This document shows, piece by piece, positions 17,202 through 29,550 of a stretch of 64,000 bases of DNA. The stretch is from NCBI GenBank assembly GCA_016758965.1, contig JAEPRB010000040.1, positions 1 through 64,000 on the forward strand, written 5' to 3'. This DNA comes from Circinella minor. Taxonomy: Eukaryota > Mucoromycota > Mucoromycetes > Mucorales > Lichtheimiaceae. Under the pieces are notes generated by a model. The model made no database searches and was not told the origin of the DNA. It saw only the letters and a list, made by a program, of their open reading frames with translations. Position numbers and translations under genes: made by a program. Within the stretch, counting starts at the first letter, position 1. Every line of letters begins with the position of its first letter.

Positions 17202-17850
17202 CAGATTATTTGTTTATATATAAATTAAACAATAGAAGAGAGAAGAAAGGAAAAGAAGGAACAAGAAAAAAAGAACCTTCACATCATACATTTAGAATAT
17301 TTATTCTGTATTTCTTTTATTAAGGTTTAGTAGAAAAAAAAAAGTGACGTATATGTATACGTGTATATATTTGAATATATATATATATATATACTATATG
17401 TTTGTGTGTGTGTGAAAAAGATAAAGTAGATGATAAGATCTACCAGCTTTTATTCATGAAAACAGTTTTATAATTTGTGTAATCTCATTAATTGCATAAC
17501 ATACTAACTGTCAAAAAAAAAAAAAAAATTTTTTTAGACAAAATTTGATAGGATGATTTATATTTCTTGATATAGTAAAATATGATCAATTCAATAACTT
17601 ATGACTTTTAATAATACTTTAATAGAAAAGCTTCATAATTTATTGAAACATTTATATTATCTTTTGAAAAAGAAGAAAAGAATAAAGGGAGAATATGTAG
17701 ATAAAAAAAAAAAAAAAAAAAAAGGCACCCCAATAATAAAACGCACGGTTAACAAGGACTGAGTATTATAGCGGAACGAAAACCACAAAGGTGGCGGGTT
17801 TTAACACTTTTACCCACCTCTACTTTTAACAACTATTATAAAAAAAAAAA
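17202..17850. other. Divergent promoter region
   Basis: About 650 bp between the methyltransferase gene (leftward) and the gene at 17851 (rightward), so it must hold both promoters. It contains (TA)n at about 17375-17394, a short TG run at about 17402-17415, a palindromic A/T block at 17515-17536 and an A20 run near 17704-17723. No specific transcription-factor site can be supported. Confidence 0.4.
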
Positions 17851-19398
17851 ATGCCTCCATCAACAGGACAAAAACGAAATCGTCAAATACCTTCCAATAA
17901 TTCATTAATTACAAATTTTTATCAACCCCAAAAGAAACGACAGGACACTAAAATTTCATCCAATAATGAAAATCAAGTATCGTTTGACCAATTCAAAAAA
18001 GAACACCTACAATCATTCAAAAAACGCGGATTAAACGAAAGTACCGGTCTTAAGAATAATAATAATAATAATAATAAGACCAATAAAAAAACAACAGAAC
18101 GTCAACCGTTACAACAAATTGGTGGATTAGCGACAAATAAAAATTTGAATACTGGATTAAAAAATAAACCTGGACAAGAACAACGCGACGCATGGTGTGT
18201 TTATAGCGATCCATCAGAAAACGACTACGGCGACGATAATAGTAATGATATCGCTGCTGCCACGAGTCAAGCTCCGTTTGTTGTTTTCAGAGATTTAAAT
18301 GAACAAGAATATAAAAATGATAACAACGATGAAAATAAAAAAGGAGAAACAGATAAAGAGGAACAAGTACCGTTACGGAATACACAACGACAAGAACAAA
18401 CACAGGAGAATAAAGATGATAATGAAGGGGAACCAATAGAAAAAAATAAAATAAACAATGATAAAGTTTGCGCACCGTTAGCACCACAAAAACAAAACAC
18501 ATTCAATTTTTCTGATGATAATTTTTCAGATGAAGAAGATGAACATAAAGGGTTTTTTGACGACGATGAAGATGATATGCTTATCACAACAACAAAACGA
18601 CCCAATATGAACGCATTAGGAACAATATCACGGCAACAACAACAAAGAGAAGAACCTCAAGAAAGTGATCTAGTACCCGAGTTCAGTATACCCCAATTCA
18701 ATATTCCCGTGCAGTCTCCTGTATTTGATGATCCAGAGCCAAGTGATGATGATGACGATGATTGTGATAAAGAAAATGAAGATACGTCACTCTTTCCAGC
18801 CTTACCTTCCTCTCCTACGACTACCACCAGTAATACTGATGAAAATAATTCGCAGAGTGGATCATCCATTGAAAAACATGACTCAAAACTTGATGATAAT
18901 GAAAAATATAACAATATAAAACAAACCACACAGACATCATCAAATATAACGACAACTACTACCCCAATCGCATCACATAATTCTTCATCACTTGATACCA
19001 AATCTATCTCATCGATCGAGGCAACAATCCCCATGGAGCCCACGAAACAATATGAAACTCATGTCCCTTATCCACTTCCAAGAGGAAAAACATTGCTTGA
19101 AAAATTTGGTATCGAAAAAATGAGTAGTGACACGAGTACCAGTAGCAGTGGAAGTAGTACCAACCAGTCATTGGAAGTATCATTCTCAAAAGACCAAATG
19201 GTGGGTGATTCTTCGATTCGACAGTTGGATGAATATGCTAGAAATTCTGAGGATGATGGAAGATTACTTCCTGCAACAGTCCCCATGGATCCAGCAGAAC
19301 AACAATATGAAGCCCATGTTCCATATGCTGTACCGCGTGGCACTAGTTTACTTGAAAAACTTGGATTACAAAACAATGATGACGCTGAAACACCTTAA
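17851..19398 (+). CDS. Disordered Asn/Asp/Thr-rich protein with KEN box and duplicated C-terminal motif
   Basis: An intronless frame of 515 residues, not recognised as a known family. It is mostly low-complexity (Asn, Asp/Glu, Gln, Thr, Ser runs), so probably unstructured. Three features stand out. Near the N-terminus 'NSLITNFYQPQKKR' fits a degenerate PCNA-interacting (PIP-like) motif followed by basic residues. 'DKENED' at 306-311 contains a KEN box in an acidic setting, the classic APC/C degron. The C-terminus holds two copies of a roughly 30-residue motif, about 390-421 and 473-506: PM-[ED]-P, then QYE-x-HVPY, then PRG and LLEK-[FL]-G. The start is the first ATG after a poly(A) leader. 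A cell-cycle or replication-linked role is only an inference from the motifs. Confidence 0.75.
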   Translation: MPPSTGQKRNRQIPSNNSLITNFYQPQKKRQDTKISSNNENQVSFDQFKKEHLQSFKKRGLNESTGLKNNNNNNNKTNKKTTERQPLQQIGGLATNKNLNTGLKNKPGQEQRDAWCVYSDPSENDYGDDNSNDIAAATSQAPFVVFRDLNEQEYKNDNNDENKKGETDKEEQVPLRNTQRQEQTQENKDDNEGEPIEKNKINNDKVCAPLAPQKQNTFNFSDDNFSDEEDEHKGFFDDDEDDMLITTTKRPNMNALGTISRQQQQREEPQESDLVPEFSIPQFNIPVQSPVFDDPEPSDDDDDDCDKENEDTSLFPALPSSPTTTTSNTDENNSQSGSSIEKHDSKLDDNEKYNNIKQTTQTSSNITTTTTPIASHNSSSLDTKSISSIEATIPMEPTKQYETHVPYPLPRGKTLLEKFGIEKMSSDTSTSSSGSSTNQSLEVSFSKDQMVGDSSIRQLDEYARNSEDDGRLLPATVPMDPAEQQYEAHVPYAVPRGTSLLEKLGLQNNDDAETP

Positions 19399-19709
19399 TC
19401 TACTTTTAAAAATTTACCTTTCACCCACTGACCGATCCAACCTTCTCACCACTACACACACTTCAAACACTAATTTCATCCTACTGTTGCTTTTTTATTT
19501 TCCTTTTCTCACTTCCTTCTCATTTAAAATAATTTCACATTACCCTCTCTTTCTTTCACTTTATTCTCTAGCTCTTGTATATACCATAAAGAAAAACAGG
19601 CACTTGCTTTTGCTTTGTTCGTAAATAAAACAATATTTTAAAAAATGATGCAGTAAAAAAAAAAGACAAGATAGTTACAGAGTGAGAAATGTAAAGAAAA
19701 AATAATTGA

Positions 19710-19780
<71 letters not shown>

Positions 19781-19949
19781 AAGTAAATAATTGAACAAGT
19801 GTGTGAGTATCTAAAACAAAGGAAGCGATAATAGAGAGAAGAATGTGTTTGGTGATTGAGAGGAGGTGGAGGGGGGTATTTCTATTGATATTAATAAATT
19901 ACTAACTAGTTGTGATTGTTTGTTGGTTCTTTTTCTATATGAATTATTA
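19399..19949. other. 3' intergenic region between convergent genes
   Basis: The 551 bp between two convergent genes, apart from the TG tract listed separately. The first 230 bp are C/T-rich and probably 3' UTR of the gene at 17851. No gene is seen. Confidence 0.5.
19714..19777. repeat. (TG)n microsatellite, 32 units
   Basis: An uninterrupted run of 32 TG units lies in the convergent 3' intergenic space. Tracts this long can adopt left-handed DNA and are usually length-polymorphic. Confidence 0.95.
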
Positions 19950-22507
19950 TTAAAGGTTTCTATCATCTTCAACGAACGCGATACCATTATTATCTACGCT
20001 AAAGTCTAGTAATTGACCATTGGCATCTCGCTTTACTTTTGCACTAAATGATAAATCATAAAGTTCAAATTCAAAATTCAAATCCTGTGTAGTTTCCATT
20101 CGCATAAATCGATATCCCGTTTCTGATAATGTAAATCTACACTCGAGCATAGCAAGTGTTGTGCCGTCATCTCCATTACATTCAATTTCTGTTGATGGAT
20201 TGACTGGTATCTATTTATATATGAACATGTATTAGTATTAGTAACACTAGTTACATATGTACACAAATATACTTTATATATCAACCTTTATCAGATACGT
20301 ACCCAATTAATACCATCAAATGAGGTCTGTATATTTAAAGTACGTCGATATGAATATGGATGTCGTGCTAAGAATCGAAACTTCAAAGGTATCCTTGTTG
20401 CCATGAGAACATCTAATCCAACGTAATCTCCTGTTTTGATATCTATTAAAAAAAAAGAAACATTCGTTATTTATTATGTTCCTCTTCTTGCCATCTATTC
20501 TTTCAACATTATTTTGAAAAAAAAAAAAAGAAAATACATACATCTTTTTGATTTCCAAACACTGTTATCATTGCCATCCACTGCATTTCCATAGGGGTAT
20601 TTATAATAATGATCATGAGCATCACTGTAGGAATCATGCATATTTTCTGATAGAGTAAGATCGATGACGGGCTCGTATGCAAACACTCGTGGATCAGGGA
20701 ATGCTTCAACATTTGTCATGAATAGACATCGATCACTGGCACAGGATGTCCTAATAAATGCGCATATCCATACAATAATCAACATTAAGAAATTTATCTC
20801 AGTTTATCTTCTTTCCTTTTTTTAAAACTTATTTCTTCATTACACTTTACCTTGTTGTTTGCTCATAATAATTAGGGAAAGGTTCACCCGTTTGAAACAC
20901 ACCCGTCCGATGTATTAAATGATTATATAATGATACAATGCCAGTATGCTATAAGATACCAATCATGTTTCAATTAGAAAATCATCAAATCTCAATAATG
21001 TATTGTTCTTTTTTTTAATAAATATCATCCATCATCGCATCTCCTCATTTATGAAAGAAAAAAAAACTTACCAAATGCTCTCTTCCTGCAAGTGTAAGAT
21101 TTGGATTGAATTTGTTTTCAACAATAGCTCCTTCACGATCTTCGGTATTCTCGAATGATGGAAATATCGATTTCGTTCCTTCAAGTTGATATGGTGCTTG
21201 GTTGGTATATGTCATAAAATACATGTCACTATGTTTGACATCAATTGGATCCAGTTCCATCAATTCAATAAATTTGGATACAGTATCCTTGGATGCTAAT
21301 GTACCATATCCTATATGTGCATGACATGTGTGCAGATGTACAGCTAATGACATGTTTGTTAGAGACATAATAAACACCAAGAATTAGCCCTCGCTCCTTT
21401 TTCTTTTGTATACAGATCTTATTCACTCATTTCTTTTACTGCGAAAAAAACATTATTCTTTTCCCAATACATTATTCCATTGAATGATTCCCCAAATAGC
21501 AGAAAACGAATCCTTTTCAAAAAAGTGTTTTTTTTTTACCATCATTAAAAAAACACCATCGCCACTTGGCTCGTGCATATGCTTCTACATCACGCGATTC
21601 TGTATGAATTAAATTTGGGAATCGTAAGAAATTGGCATATAAACTACGCCAATGTCGTGGACCAGGATGATCTTGGAAATAGCAGTAAGGTGTTTTTGCT
21701 AGTGAACATCCAAGATAACGCCCTGCTTCATGCATATTACTATACGAATTATAAATTTGAATTTTGTTGGATTGACACTTTTTATTGGTCTCCAATACCT
21801 AATCAAAATAAATCCAATGTTAAGTTTTTTTTTTTTTTTCACCTTTTACCTTTGAACTTTTACAATAGCAATTTAGTAACAGCACTTACATCCATGGTCA
21901 TATTAACAAGTGGATTATTATTCCAAATCATAATGCTTCCAAACATTTCATAACCACATAATTCATCCAACAAGGGTGATAATGTCACCTTAGCTTCCTC
22001 TGCTACTTTCCATTGATCTTTTGGGTCAAATAATAATACAGCCGTTGTCAATCCTCGGCCTTCATCCGGATACAACATATCCAATAAGTCCACTTCGTCT
22101 AGCCAACCATAATGATCATAATGCCAATCCTGATATTTTTTCCCACTGAAAAATCCAACATGAACTAATAACAAGATTCCTGAAGCAAAAATGATGAGTG
22201 ACAAAACTAAAAGTTCCATTGGAGATGCCTTTTGATATCGACGTCTTAACCGTGTTTGCCATTCTGTCACATATTCTTGTATACGACTTTCTTGCCATGC
22301 TCGTTGTACATAGGGTGGTATTCGATGTTGAAAGGGGTCTGAACTAATGTTGATGTGGATTCCACGTAAAGGTAAATCACTTAGTCCTGATGATGCTTGA
22401 CGTCGTATATTGTTGTTCCCTTCATTATTATTTCCACCATTACCACCGACAACAACGACGCCGCCACTAAGAGAGATTGAGCTAGTTTTTTTGTGCGACG
22501 GTCGCAT
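19950..22507 (-). CDS. Type II membrane glycosyltransferase-like protein with discoidin-like C-terminus
   Basis: Probably a Golgi or ER enzyme; activity not proven. Seven exons keep frame: 22507-21890, 21798-21540, 21343-21072, 20948-20851, 20750-20542, 20442-20303, 20210-19950, giving 618 residues. A cytosolic N-terminus of about 95 residues precedes one membrane anchor ('LLVLSLIIFASGILLLVHV'). The luminal part contains 'SIMIWNNNP', like the 'WNN' motif of exostosin-type (GT64-like) folds, then 'CYFQDHPGPRHW', where a metal-binding acidic motif would be expected. The C-terminal third resembles an F5/8 type C (discoidin) carbohydrate-binding fold: 'AVDGNDNSVWKS', 'GDYVGLDVL', 'HPYSYRRTLNIQTSFDG'. 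An upstream in-frame ATG at 22576 is possible; 22507 is preferred because the extra residues are Phe-rich low complexity. Whether it is an active transferase is uncertain. Confidence 0.72.
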
Positions 22508-24738
22508 GTACCGAGAGTGAAAGAAAAAAAAGATAGGGTCGCTTTGTATATGTTGAAAGGAAAGGGGAAAGGTCAATAAAAAGAAAAGAGGAAAGAAAGC
22601 CGTAGGTTAAAAATAATAAGTTTCGAAAGTGAAAATAGAATATATGGAACCCTAATTTCCTTCCCAAAAAAAGTCGGCCGTTCCCACAAACAAAAAAATG
22701 TATGGCTCGGAGAGCGAATAAGGTTAAAACAAATTTAAAAGAAAAGGTAGAAAACGACCTATACAAAAAACGTAAAGGGGTACCACAAGTATTTGGTTGC
22801 TTACCATAGAGGCACTATATCATAATAATTACTAGGTAAAAACTCTAATGACCTTCTTGGTGACATTGTATTCTTGAACCTTCTTCATTTATATATAGTG
22901 TTTTAACATCGATTGTCACTGCTGGTAGAAAGTAGATCAATTTATGTATCTTTTAGCTTTTTTTTATAGAAAAAATTGATCAGATAACTTTATATCTAAT
23001 CTTATATATAATTAGATGCTAAACTATTTAGAACTATTCTACTACAAATTATATTTTGTTTCGTGCCGCTGCTACTACTGACAAACCGTTTTTTTTTTTC
23101 GAGTATCTCATCATATGTATTGTAGTAGTAGTAATTGAGGTAATGATTCTTTTGGTAACAAATACAAAATACCTATATTACGTAAAAGCATTGATATCGG
23201 ATTTTATAATCAATTAATAATTTTTTTAAGCAGCTACAAACAGATTCTGAGACTTGAAAGGTCTTTATTAGATATATGGGGACCAGAGAAAAGAATCTTA
23301 AAATACCCAATTGAGAAATAGGTATTGTTAAGTACGCAGAAATAAATGTTGCACAGAAAATCATTCTTGCTCTCTTAAATTGATCTAAAAAAAGAAACAA
23401 TGGCACTTGAGTTGTTGTCAATTAAAGCATACATATGTGGTAACCGCTTTCTTTTTAGCTACACTTTTTTTTTTCTTTTTTTTGCAAATGCGGTTAGAAT
23501 GAAATGATATACCTTATTGTTAAAATAAAATCCAACATTTTAATTGATATAACCAAAATACTTATTCTACATACTGTTATTAAAACTAATAGTCTTTGGT
23601 ATAATCTCAATAGTCAGTTTGGATTTCTGGCCCGTGCGCACATTAGTATCATCCAAAGAACTTAATATGATTTTAACCTTAAAATCTGTGGCTTCACTGA
23701 TTGAAAATTGTCTTTTGGTATATTGGATGATATGTGTAAAAGTATGGGGCGTACCCTAGGTAAAAAAAAATAACAAGCCATAATATTATTATTGAAACTA
23801 TACAATATTACAATAATAGTCGAGAACGATTTGTGGTTATGAATCAGCTTGTACTCATCAAGGGGAACCCCCCCCCCCATTATGACTCAATGAAAGAAAT
23901 TATAAATTTTTTCTTAAAAAAATTCAGTTGTACAAGAGTTATTCCCTTGAAAACAATTTGAGAAAGAAAGGAATACAATAAGCCTATCCATGATGATTAC
24001 TATTATCAATACCTGAGGAATTATCCGTCTTTCAGTGAAGATTACATATTAAAAAAAAAGTTAATTTTTGAGAAAAGCAATACATTTTTAGACTTTTGAA
24101 TCGAAAACATAAATATATTTCTGACTTATATTAATCGGTAATAAATACATCATATTGCACGATATGTAGGTGAAATTTTAACTTATCACGGATATTGAAT
24201 CTAAACATATATTATCCGAGGAAAAGTAGTCATCCGTTACTGTTTGCACTGTTACTATTTCAACACAGTAATAATACCGCTTTTATTACGGAAATCATGT
24301 GTCATTTTCTTAGCATGTCTTATCACGAGTATATAGACAAATACTCTTTATTTTATGTTTCTTGTTCATTATCTAGAAGTCATACAGTGAAAAAATGAGT
24401 CGATAGATATTAATTTATTATAAACATGGCTGTTGGTACATTATGTGACCGTAATTAACATTTAAACTTTATTTCTTTTTTACCCAGCGTTTTCTATATA
24501 ACTCATTATGACATCGAATGATTAGAGTTGAAAAATATTTTATGAACCTGAAGAATTGTTCTCATGATGTGTAACCTTCATCCAATGCTGGGTTATGAAA
24601 AGTGAATAATTAGGTTCCGCTCGATTATTATAAATTTAAACTACTTTTTTTTTTATTTACGTTCCTTTTTACTTTTTTTTGCATATAAAAGTTTTTTTTT
24701 TCTCTTTTTTTTTCATCAAAAATAAAATCAAAAAAATA
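22508..24738. other. Intergenic, no gene seen
   Basis: About 2.2 kb between divergent genes, so both promoters lie here. It contains poly(A)/poly(T) runs and a C10 run near 23869-23878. The open frames are short, Phe/Leu-rich and without recognisable domains. Confidence 0.5.
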
Positions 24739-26811
24739 ATGCCATCAGAAAACGACATTGAAACGTCCTCTTTTTTATCTATTACACCTACTGAAGCAAC
24801 ACCACTATTACCAGGACAAAAGCTTCCACATAAAAATAATGAAAACGAAGATGATGGATCATGGTCTGGAGAATTTCGATGGCTTGTTTCTAAAAGTTTA
24901 CCAGTGATTGGAACATATTTACTTCAATATTCTCTACAACTCGCGAGTGTATTCACACTTGGTCATTTGGTAACTATAATTAATGTTTTTATTATTATTT
25001 TCTTTTCTCTTGTAAAAATATATGACTATTTATTTATATTATTAATAACTTAAAAAAAAAACGTAAACAAATAATAAATAATAAATAGGGGCCAACTGAG
25101 TTAGCAGCATCTGCACTTGCTAGTATGTTTGCAAGTGTTTCCGCATGGAGTATTGCTTTCGGTACAGCAACAGCTCTTGATACTCTATGTTCACAAGCAT
25201 GGACTGCAGCGCGTGATAAAACTCTTGTTGGTATTCATCTCCAACGAGCACTTGTAATTCTTGGAATAATCTTTTTTGGGTTCGTCGCACCAATTTGGTG
25301 GAACGCTACACGAATCTTGTTATCACTGAACCAAGAACTGGAGTTGGCATTACTTGCAGGTACATACAGTGCAGAAATATGCAGCCAAAAAGTTTTTTGG
25401 ATCCAGAAGCAGTTTTTTTTTTCAGTAGAATGCAAAACCCCAACCAAGCTGATAGCGAAACAAGAAGACAAAACCTATTAATTTTATATACTAACTGTGT
25501 ATATTCTACCACTATTACAAATGAAATATATAGGAACATTTTTACGATACTTGTTATTGGGTGCTCCGGCTTTTATTGCATTTGAAGGACTGAAGAAATA
25601 TCTTCAAGCTCAAGGAATTATGCAAGCGTCGACGTATGTTCTCATGTTTGCTTCCCCCTTAAACTTTATTATGAATTATACTTTAGTGCATGTAGAGCCT
25701 GTTCGTCTAGGATTCATTGGAGCACCGATCGCAACTTCAATAAGTTACTGGATTATGCTTACTTTGTTAATTCTTTATACCTGGAAAGTCAAGGGTAGTG
25801 AAGCTTGGGGCGGTTGGACCTCAGATGCATTTAAAAACTGGTGGCCATTTTTGCGTTTGGCTATTCCTGGTGCATTGATGATTTGCAGGTAATGTAATAA
25901 ATAATAATAGCAATAGTTACTAGTATTACTGAATAATAATGAAACTAATACTTTTTTTGTATCAATAGCGAATGGTGGGCTTATCAATTAACAGCACTTG
26001 CTACTTCCTACCTTGGACGTATCAATCTTGCTTCCCAATCCATTTTACTTACAGCTGTTGGTGCCTCTTTCCAAATCCCATTTGCCATTTCCATTGCTTC
26101 AGCAAACAGAGTTGGTAATTCATTAGGACAATGCTTAGCACTTCAAGCAAAGCGTGCATCGATGATTGCATTATTTGTTTCTGTAGTTTTTGGTTTTCTT
26201 AACTGTGTCTTCTTTATCCTTGCACGCTCAAAAATTGGTTATTTATTTACTGGTGATGAAGAAGTTATTGTCAATGTTTCTCGAGTTATTCCATTCTGTG
26301 CACTCTTTGTAATTGCAGATTCTCTCAACGGAGTTTCAGCTGGTGTTATTCGAGGTATAATTTTTTTTTTCTTAATTCCCTTGTCTCTTCCTAATTATAT
26401 ATATATCATTAGCTTTTTATTTTGTTGATATATTTTTATGCTAATAACATTTATAATTGTTACACATTTTTATATTATTTAGGATTGGGCCACCAACGTA
26501 TTGCTGCTTGGATCAATATCATTTCAAACTATGTTTTGGCATTACCAATGGCCTACGTACTTACTTTCTCGGCTGGATGGGGCTTAAACGGTATTTGGAC
26601 TGGCCTTTCCATTGCTATGTACCTGAGCGCTATAGGTCAAAGCATCTATGTTTTTTTTGTCAATTGGAATACAGAGGCTGAACGAATTAGTAACAGCATT
26701 AAGGCAGAAGAACTTTGCGTTCACGGTGTCGATGGTAATCAAGATGAACAAGATCTTCTTGCTCCTTACATTTTAACACCTACAGCTTCGAAAACAAGTG
26801 GAATAATGTAG
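24739..26811 (+). CDS. MATE-family multidrug/toxin extrusion transporter
   Basis: A membrane antiporter of the MATE family, which exports organic cations or drugs in exchange for H+ or Na+, likely at the vacuole or plasma membrane. Five exons join in frame: 24739-24969, 25089-25359, 25534-25888, 25969-26354, 26483-26811, giving 523 residues with about 12 membrane helices. Family marks include 'LASMFASVSAWSIAFGTATALDTL' split as 'TALDTLCSQAWTA', 'LLLGAPAF', 'ANRVGNSLG', and 'GLGHQRIAAWINIISNY' in the second half. The N-terminus carries 'TEATPLLPG', a dileucine-like sorting signal common in vacuolar transporters. The third intron start repeats a 'TACA' context at the exon border, and the 174-nt second intron is longer than its neighbours. 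Substrate unknown. Confidence 0.93.
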
Positions 26812-27979
26812 TAGTTGTATACAATGTATATAGTATCTGTCGATACACGCACACACACAATATCATATACAATTCACCAATCCTTGATCTGTTTTCATTC
26901 TTTTCTTTTAATTTTGTACTTAATCAATTTTTTCGAAAGATTCTGATAATAATAATATGTTTCTTTTGAGTTTTATGTAATATATATATATATAATAATA
27001 ATAATAAAAAGCTCTTTTCTTCTTTATATGTAATATTAATACTACGTATTATTAATAATACTTATATATAGATATACGAGTTCCATCTTATTATTTCTGT
27101 TGTTGATAATAGTGATGTTATTTATGCTTTATATAAATGTTTGTTTTTTATGTAATGTGTAACAAAGGAAAAAAGTAGAGACAACTCTTAGTAAAAAATC
27201 CACTATTTGCAATTTCACGTTTAAGAATTGACCCAGATGTAGTTAAGCGGTAAAGAGAAGGATTTTTATCAAGTGGAGAATTACAACGTGTGCCGTATTG
27301 TATGTTGCAGGTAATAGTAAATCCTATGAAAAATAAATACTTTTAATATCATACGTATTTCTACTACCTAATAAGGTATTAATATTAAATGTACTGATAT
27401 TGTTTAATTATATAAAATAGCATAACATACAGAACGTATAATCAAACGAATGGTTAATAATACATCGTTGTAATAAATTGCTACCATGGAAACCACTTCC
27501 GTATTACACCTCTTCATATTTGCAGGTATACTACCAGGGAAAAAATAAATACGTATCACCATTCCAGGCATCAATTAAAATAGAAAAACTCTTACGTAGG
27601 GCATATACTTTTTTCAGTCATCTTTTCACAATATGAACCTTTTTCTTCTTATATTGATATGTTTTGAGATGTTTGCCTGCAGAAAGGGAAACATGGCGTG
27701 TTTCTGCCTTTTTAAGAATTTTATAATTCGCAACAAAATTCCCATATTTAGGCATAAAATTTACCCGGAAACCTTTGCTGATCATTAGAAGAAGTATGCT
27801 GATTACCAGAAAGCGTTATTCCACGCAAGAGTCATACGAGCTACAAGATCAAAAAAGTAATTATGCGATACTCGAAATTTCACTATTTATATAATCTAAA
27901 GTGTATATAAAGGAGTGAAAATAAGAATAATTCACTACTTCGTTTTTTATAAGTAAAATACTAATAACCTATAATAAAT
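26812..27979. other. Intergenic with a possible small gene
   Basis: About 1.2 kb between two plus-strand genes. The first 300 bp are probably the 3' UTR of the MATE gene, with a short CA run and (TA)n. A weak minus-strand coding candidate at 27148-27517 is listed separately. The final 150 bp before 27980 should hold the promoter of the dehydrogenase gene; the sequence 'gtatataaagg' at about 27902-27912 is a possible TATA element. Confidence 0.45.
27148..27517 (-). CDS. Candidate small cysteine-containing protein
   Basis: A minus-strand exon from about 27326 to a stop at 27148 follows a clean acceptor (pyrimidine run ending 'CATAG') and reads 'FTITCNIQYGTRCNSPL' onward for about 58 codons, with three cysteines. 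An upstream frame starting at the ATG at 27517 reads 'MKRCNTEVVSMVAIYYND' and could be an earlier exon, but the donor that would keep frame is a poor 'GTTCTG'. No family recognised, no signal peptide obvious. It could be a real small gene or a relic. Confidence 0.22.
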
Positions 27980-29550
27980 ATGTTCTTTTCTTCAAAGCAT
28001 TTCGAATTTTCAGATATTCCTGACCTTTCTGGAAAAGTTGCCATTATAACAGGTAGCAATACAGGCATAGGCAAGATCTGTGCTACAGAAATGGCACGAA
28101 AAAATTGTCAAGTGTAAAGTATATCAATTGAAGCAAATGTATTCTGCTATAATAAGTAGCAACTGTCATAGTGTTATTGGGGGAAGGAAACAAAAAGATA
28201 TTGCGAGTTATTGCAATAACTCAGTACAATTAATTATATAATAAATTTATTATACATTAGTATTGTGGCCAGTCGAAGTGAAGACAAAGGTCAAGCTGCT
28301 GTTGCTGAAATCAAGTCAATTACAGGCAATGATAACGTTGAATTTATCAAACTTGACTTACTTTCGCTTAAATCCGTCAAGCAATTTGCAGAAGAGTTCA
28401 AATCCAAATACGACAAATTACATATTCTATTAAATAATGCTGGTGTCATGATGTGTCCTTATGGCCTCAGTGAAGATGGTATGCAAATGAAATTTACAAT
28501 ATATCGATTACGTAAAAAGGGGATCGAAAAAACGCTTATTATAGCGCATTTTTTTTAAAAAAATTAATCTCATTTATTCCAAAAACTATTATAGGTATTG
28601 AAACACAATTTGCTACAAACCATGTTGCTCACTATTACTTGACTATGTTATTACTTCCTACACTTATTGATTCTAAACCAAGTCGTATCGTAAACGTCAG
28701 CTCCGATGGACATAATTACACATGCATTTCTGAACCAAATTTAGACAAAATTAACGCTAAGGAAGGATATGGTTCATTTAAACAATATAGTTATACAAAG
28801 GTAAAAAAAAATCTATAACTTAGTAGTGTGTATACTGATAATGAGTAATATTTATACTAGGCTTTCAACATTCTTGTCTGTGTTGAGTTGACTAAACGTT
28901 TGAAGGCCAAGGGAATCGAAAATGTGCGTATGCTTAAAAAAAGGTTTGCTCTGCGTTCTATGTGTAAAGCCCATTATGGCTAATGAATTTTTTTTGTTTG
29001 CTCTTTTTATTATATTTGCAATGCATATATAGGTCTACGTAAATGCTAACCATCCTGGTCTGGTGAAAACTGAGCTTGCCCGACATATATCTTTGTTCGA
29101 AAGTTTTTATGTTCGTTTTGTCCTCAATAATATCGCTATGGAACCTGAACAGGGAGCACTTACTCAAATGTATTTAGCCACTAGTCAAGAAGTTGAAAGC
29201 AAGAATATTAAAGGACAATACTACGTAAGTAACCCCACAACATTGTTTATCATGCTTTGAATTGTTATAAATTTTCTATGTTACCCATGTTTATATATCT
29301 TTAACGGTATAAGAAGTTTCGAATCGAAATTAATATTATGAAACGTAAGAGAGGGTAGTAACATCGATAAGATCATTATAATAATACTGATAAATGATTT
29401 ATAATATAAAATAATATATAGGTCCCATATGCTAAACCTAGTTCTGCTGTTGCTTATGCCAGATCCGAAAAAAATGCAGCTGCTTTATATGATTTTACTG
29501 AAGAACTTTTGAAAGAAAAGGTTCCTGACTATCAAGGGGCACCAATCTAG
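27980..29550 (+). CDS. Short-chain dehydrogenase/reductase, retinol dehydrogenase/WWOX-like
   Basis: An NAD(P)-dependent oxidoreductase of the classical SDR family. Six exons keep frame: 27980-28113, 28261-28478, 28595-28800, 28861-28923, 29033-29224, 29422-29550, giving 313 residues, normal for the family. The cofactor motif 'TGSNTGIG' follows 'GKVAII'. 'VASRSEDKG' after the second strand puts an Arg where NADP-preferring members have one. 'NNAG' and the catalytic set are present: Asn in 'NHVAHYY', Ser in 'VNVSSDGH', and 'YSYTKAFN' giving YxxxK. 'NANHPGLVKTEL' matches the family's 'HPG.V.T.L'. The physiological substrate is unknown. Introns of 60-197 nt are all GT-AG; intron 4 uses 'GTGCGT'. 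Confidence 0.93.

Noticed and set aside
18267..19043. Long minus-strand open frames opposite the 515-residue protein
   Set aside because: Ser/Val/Phe-rich antisense of Asn/Asp/Glu-rich coding sequence; no start context or domain.
25360..25533. Continuous open frame through the second MATE intron
   Set aside because: Reading through replaces the family's 'AGTFLRYLLLGAP' segment with unrelated sequence and then hits a stop; splicing at 25359/25534 restores the family pattern.
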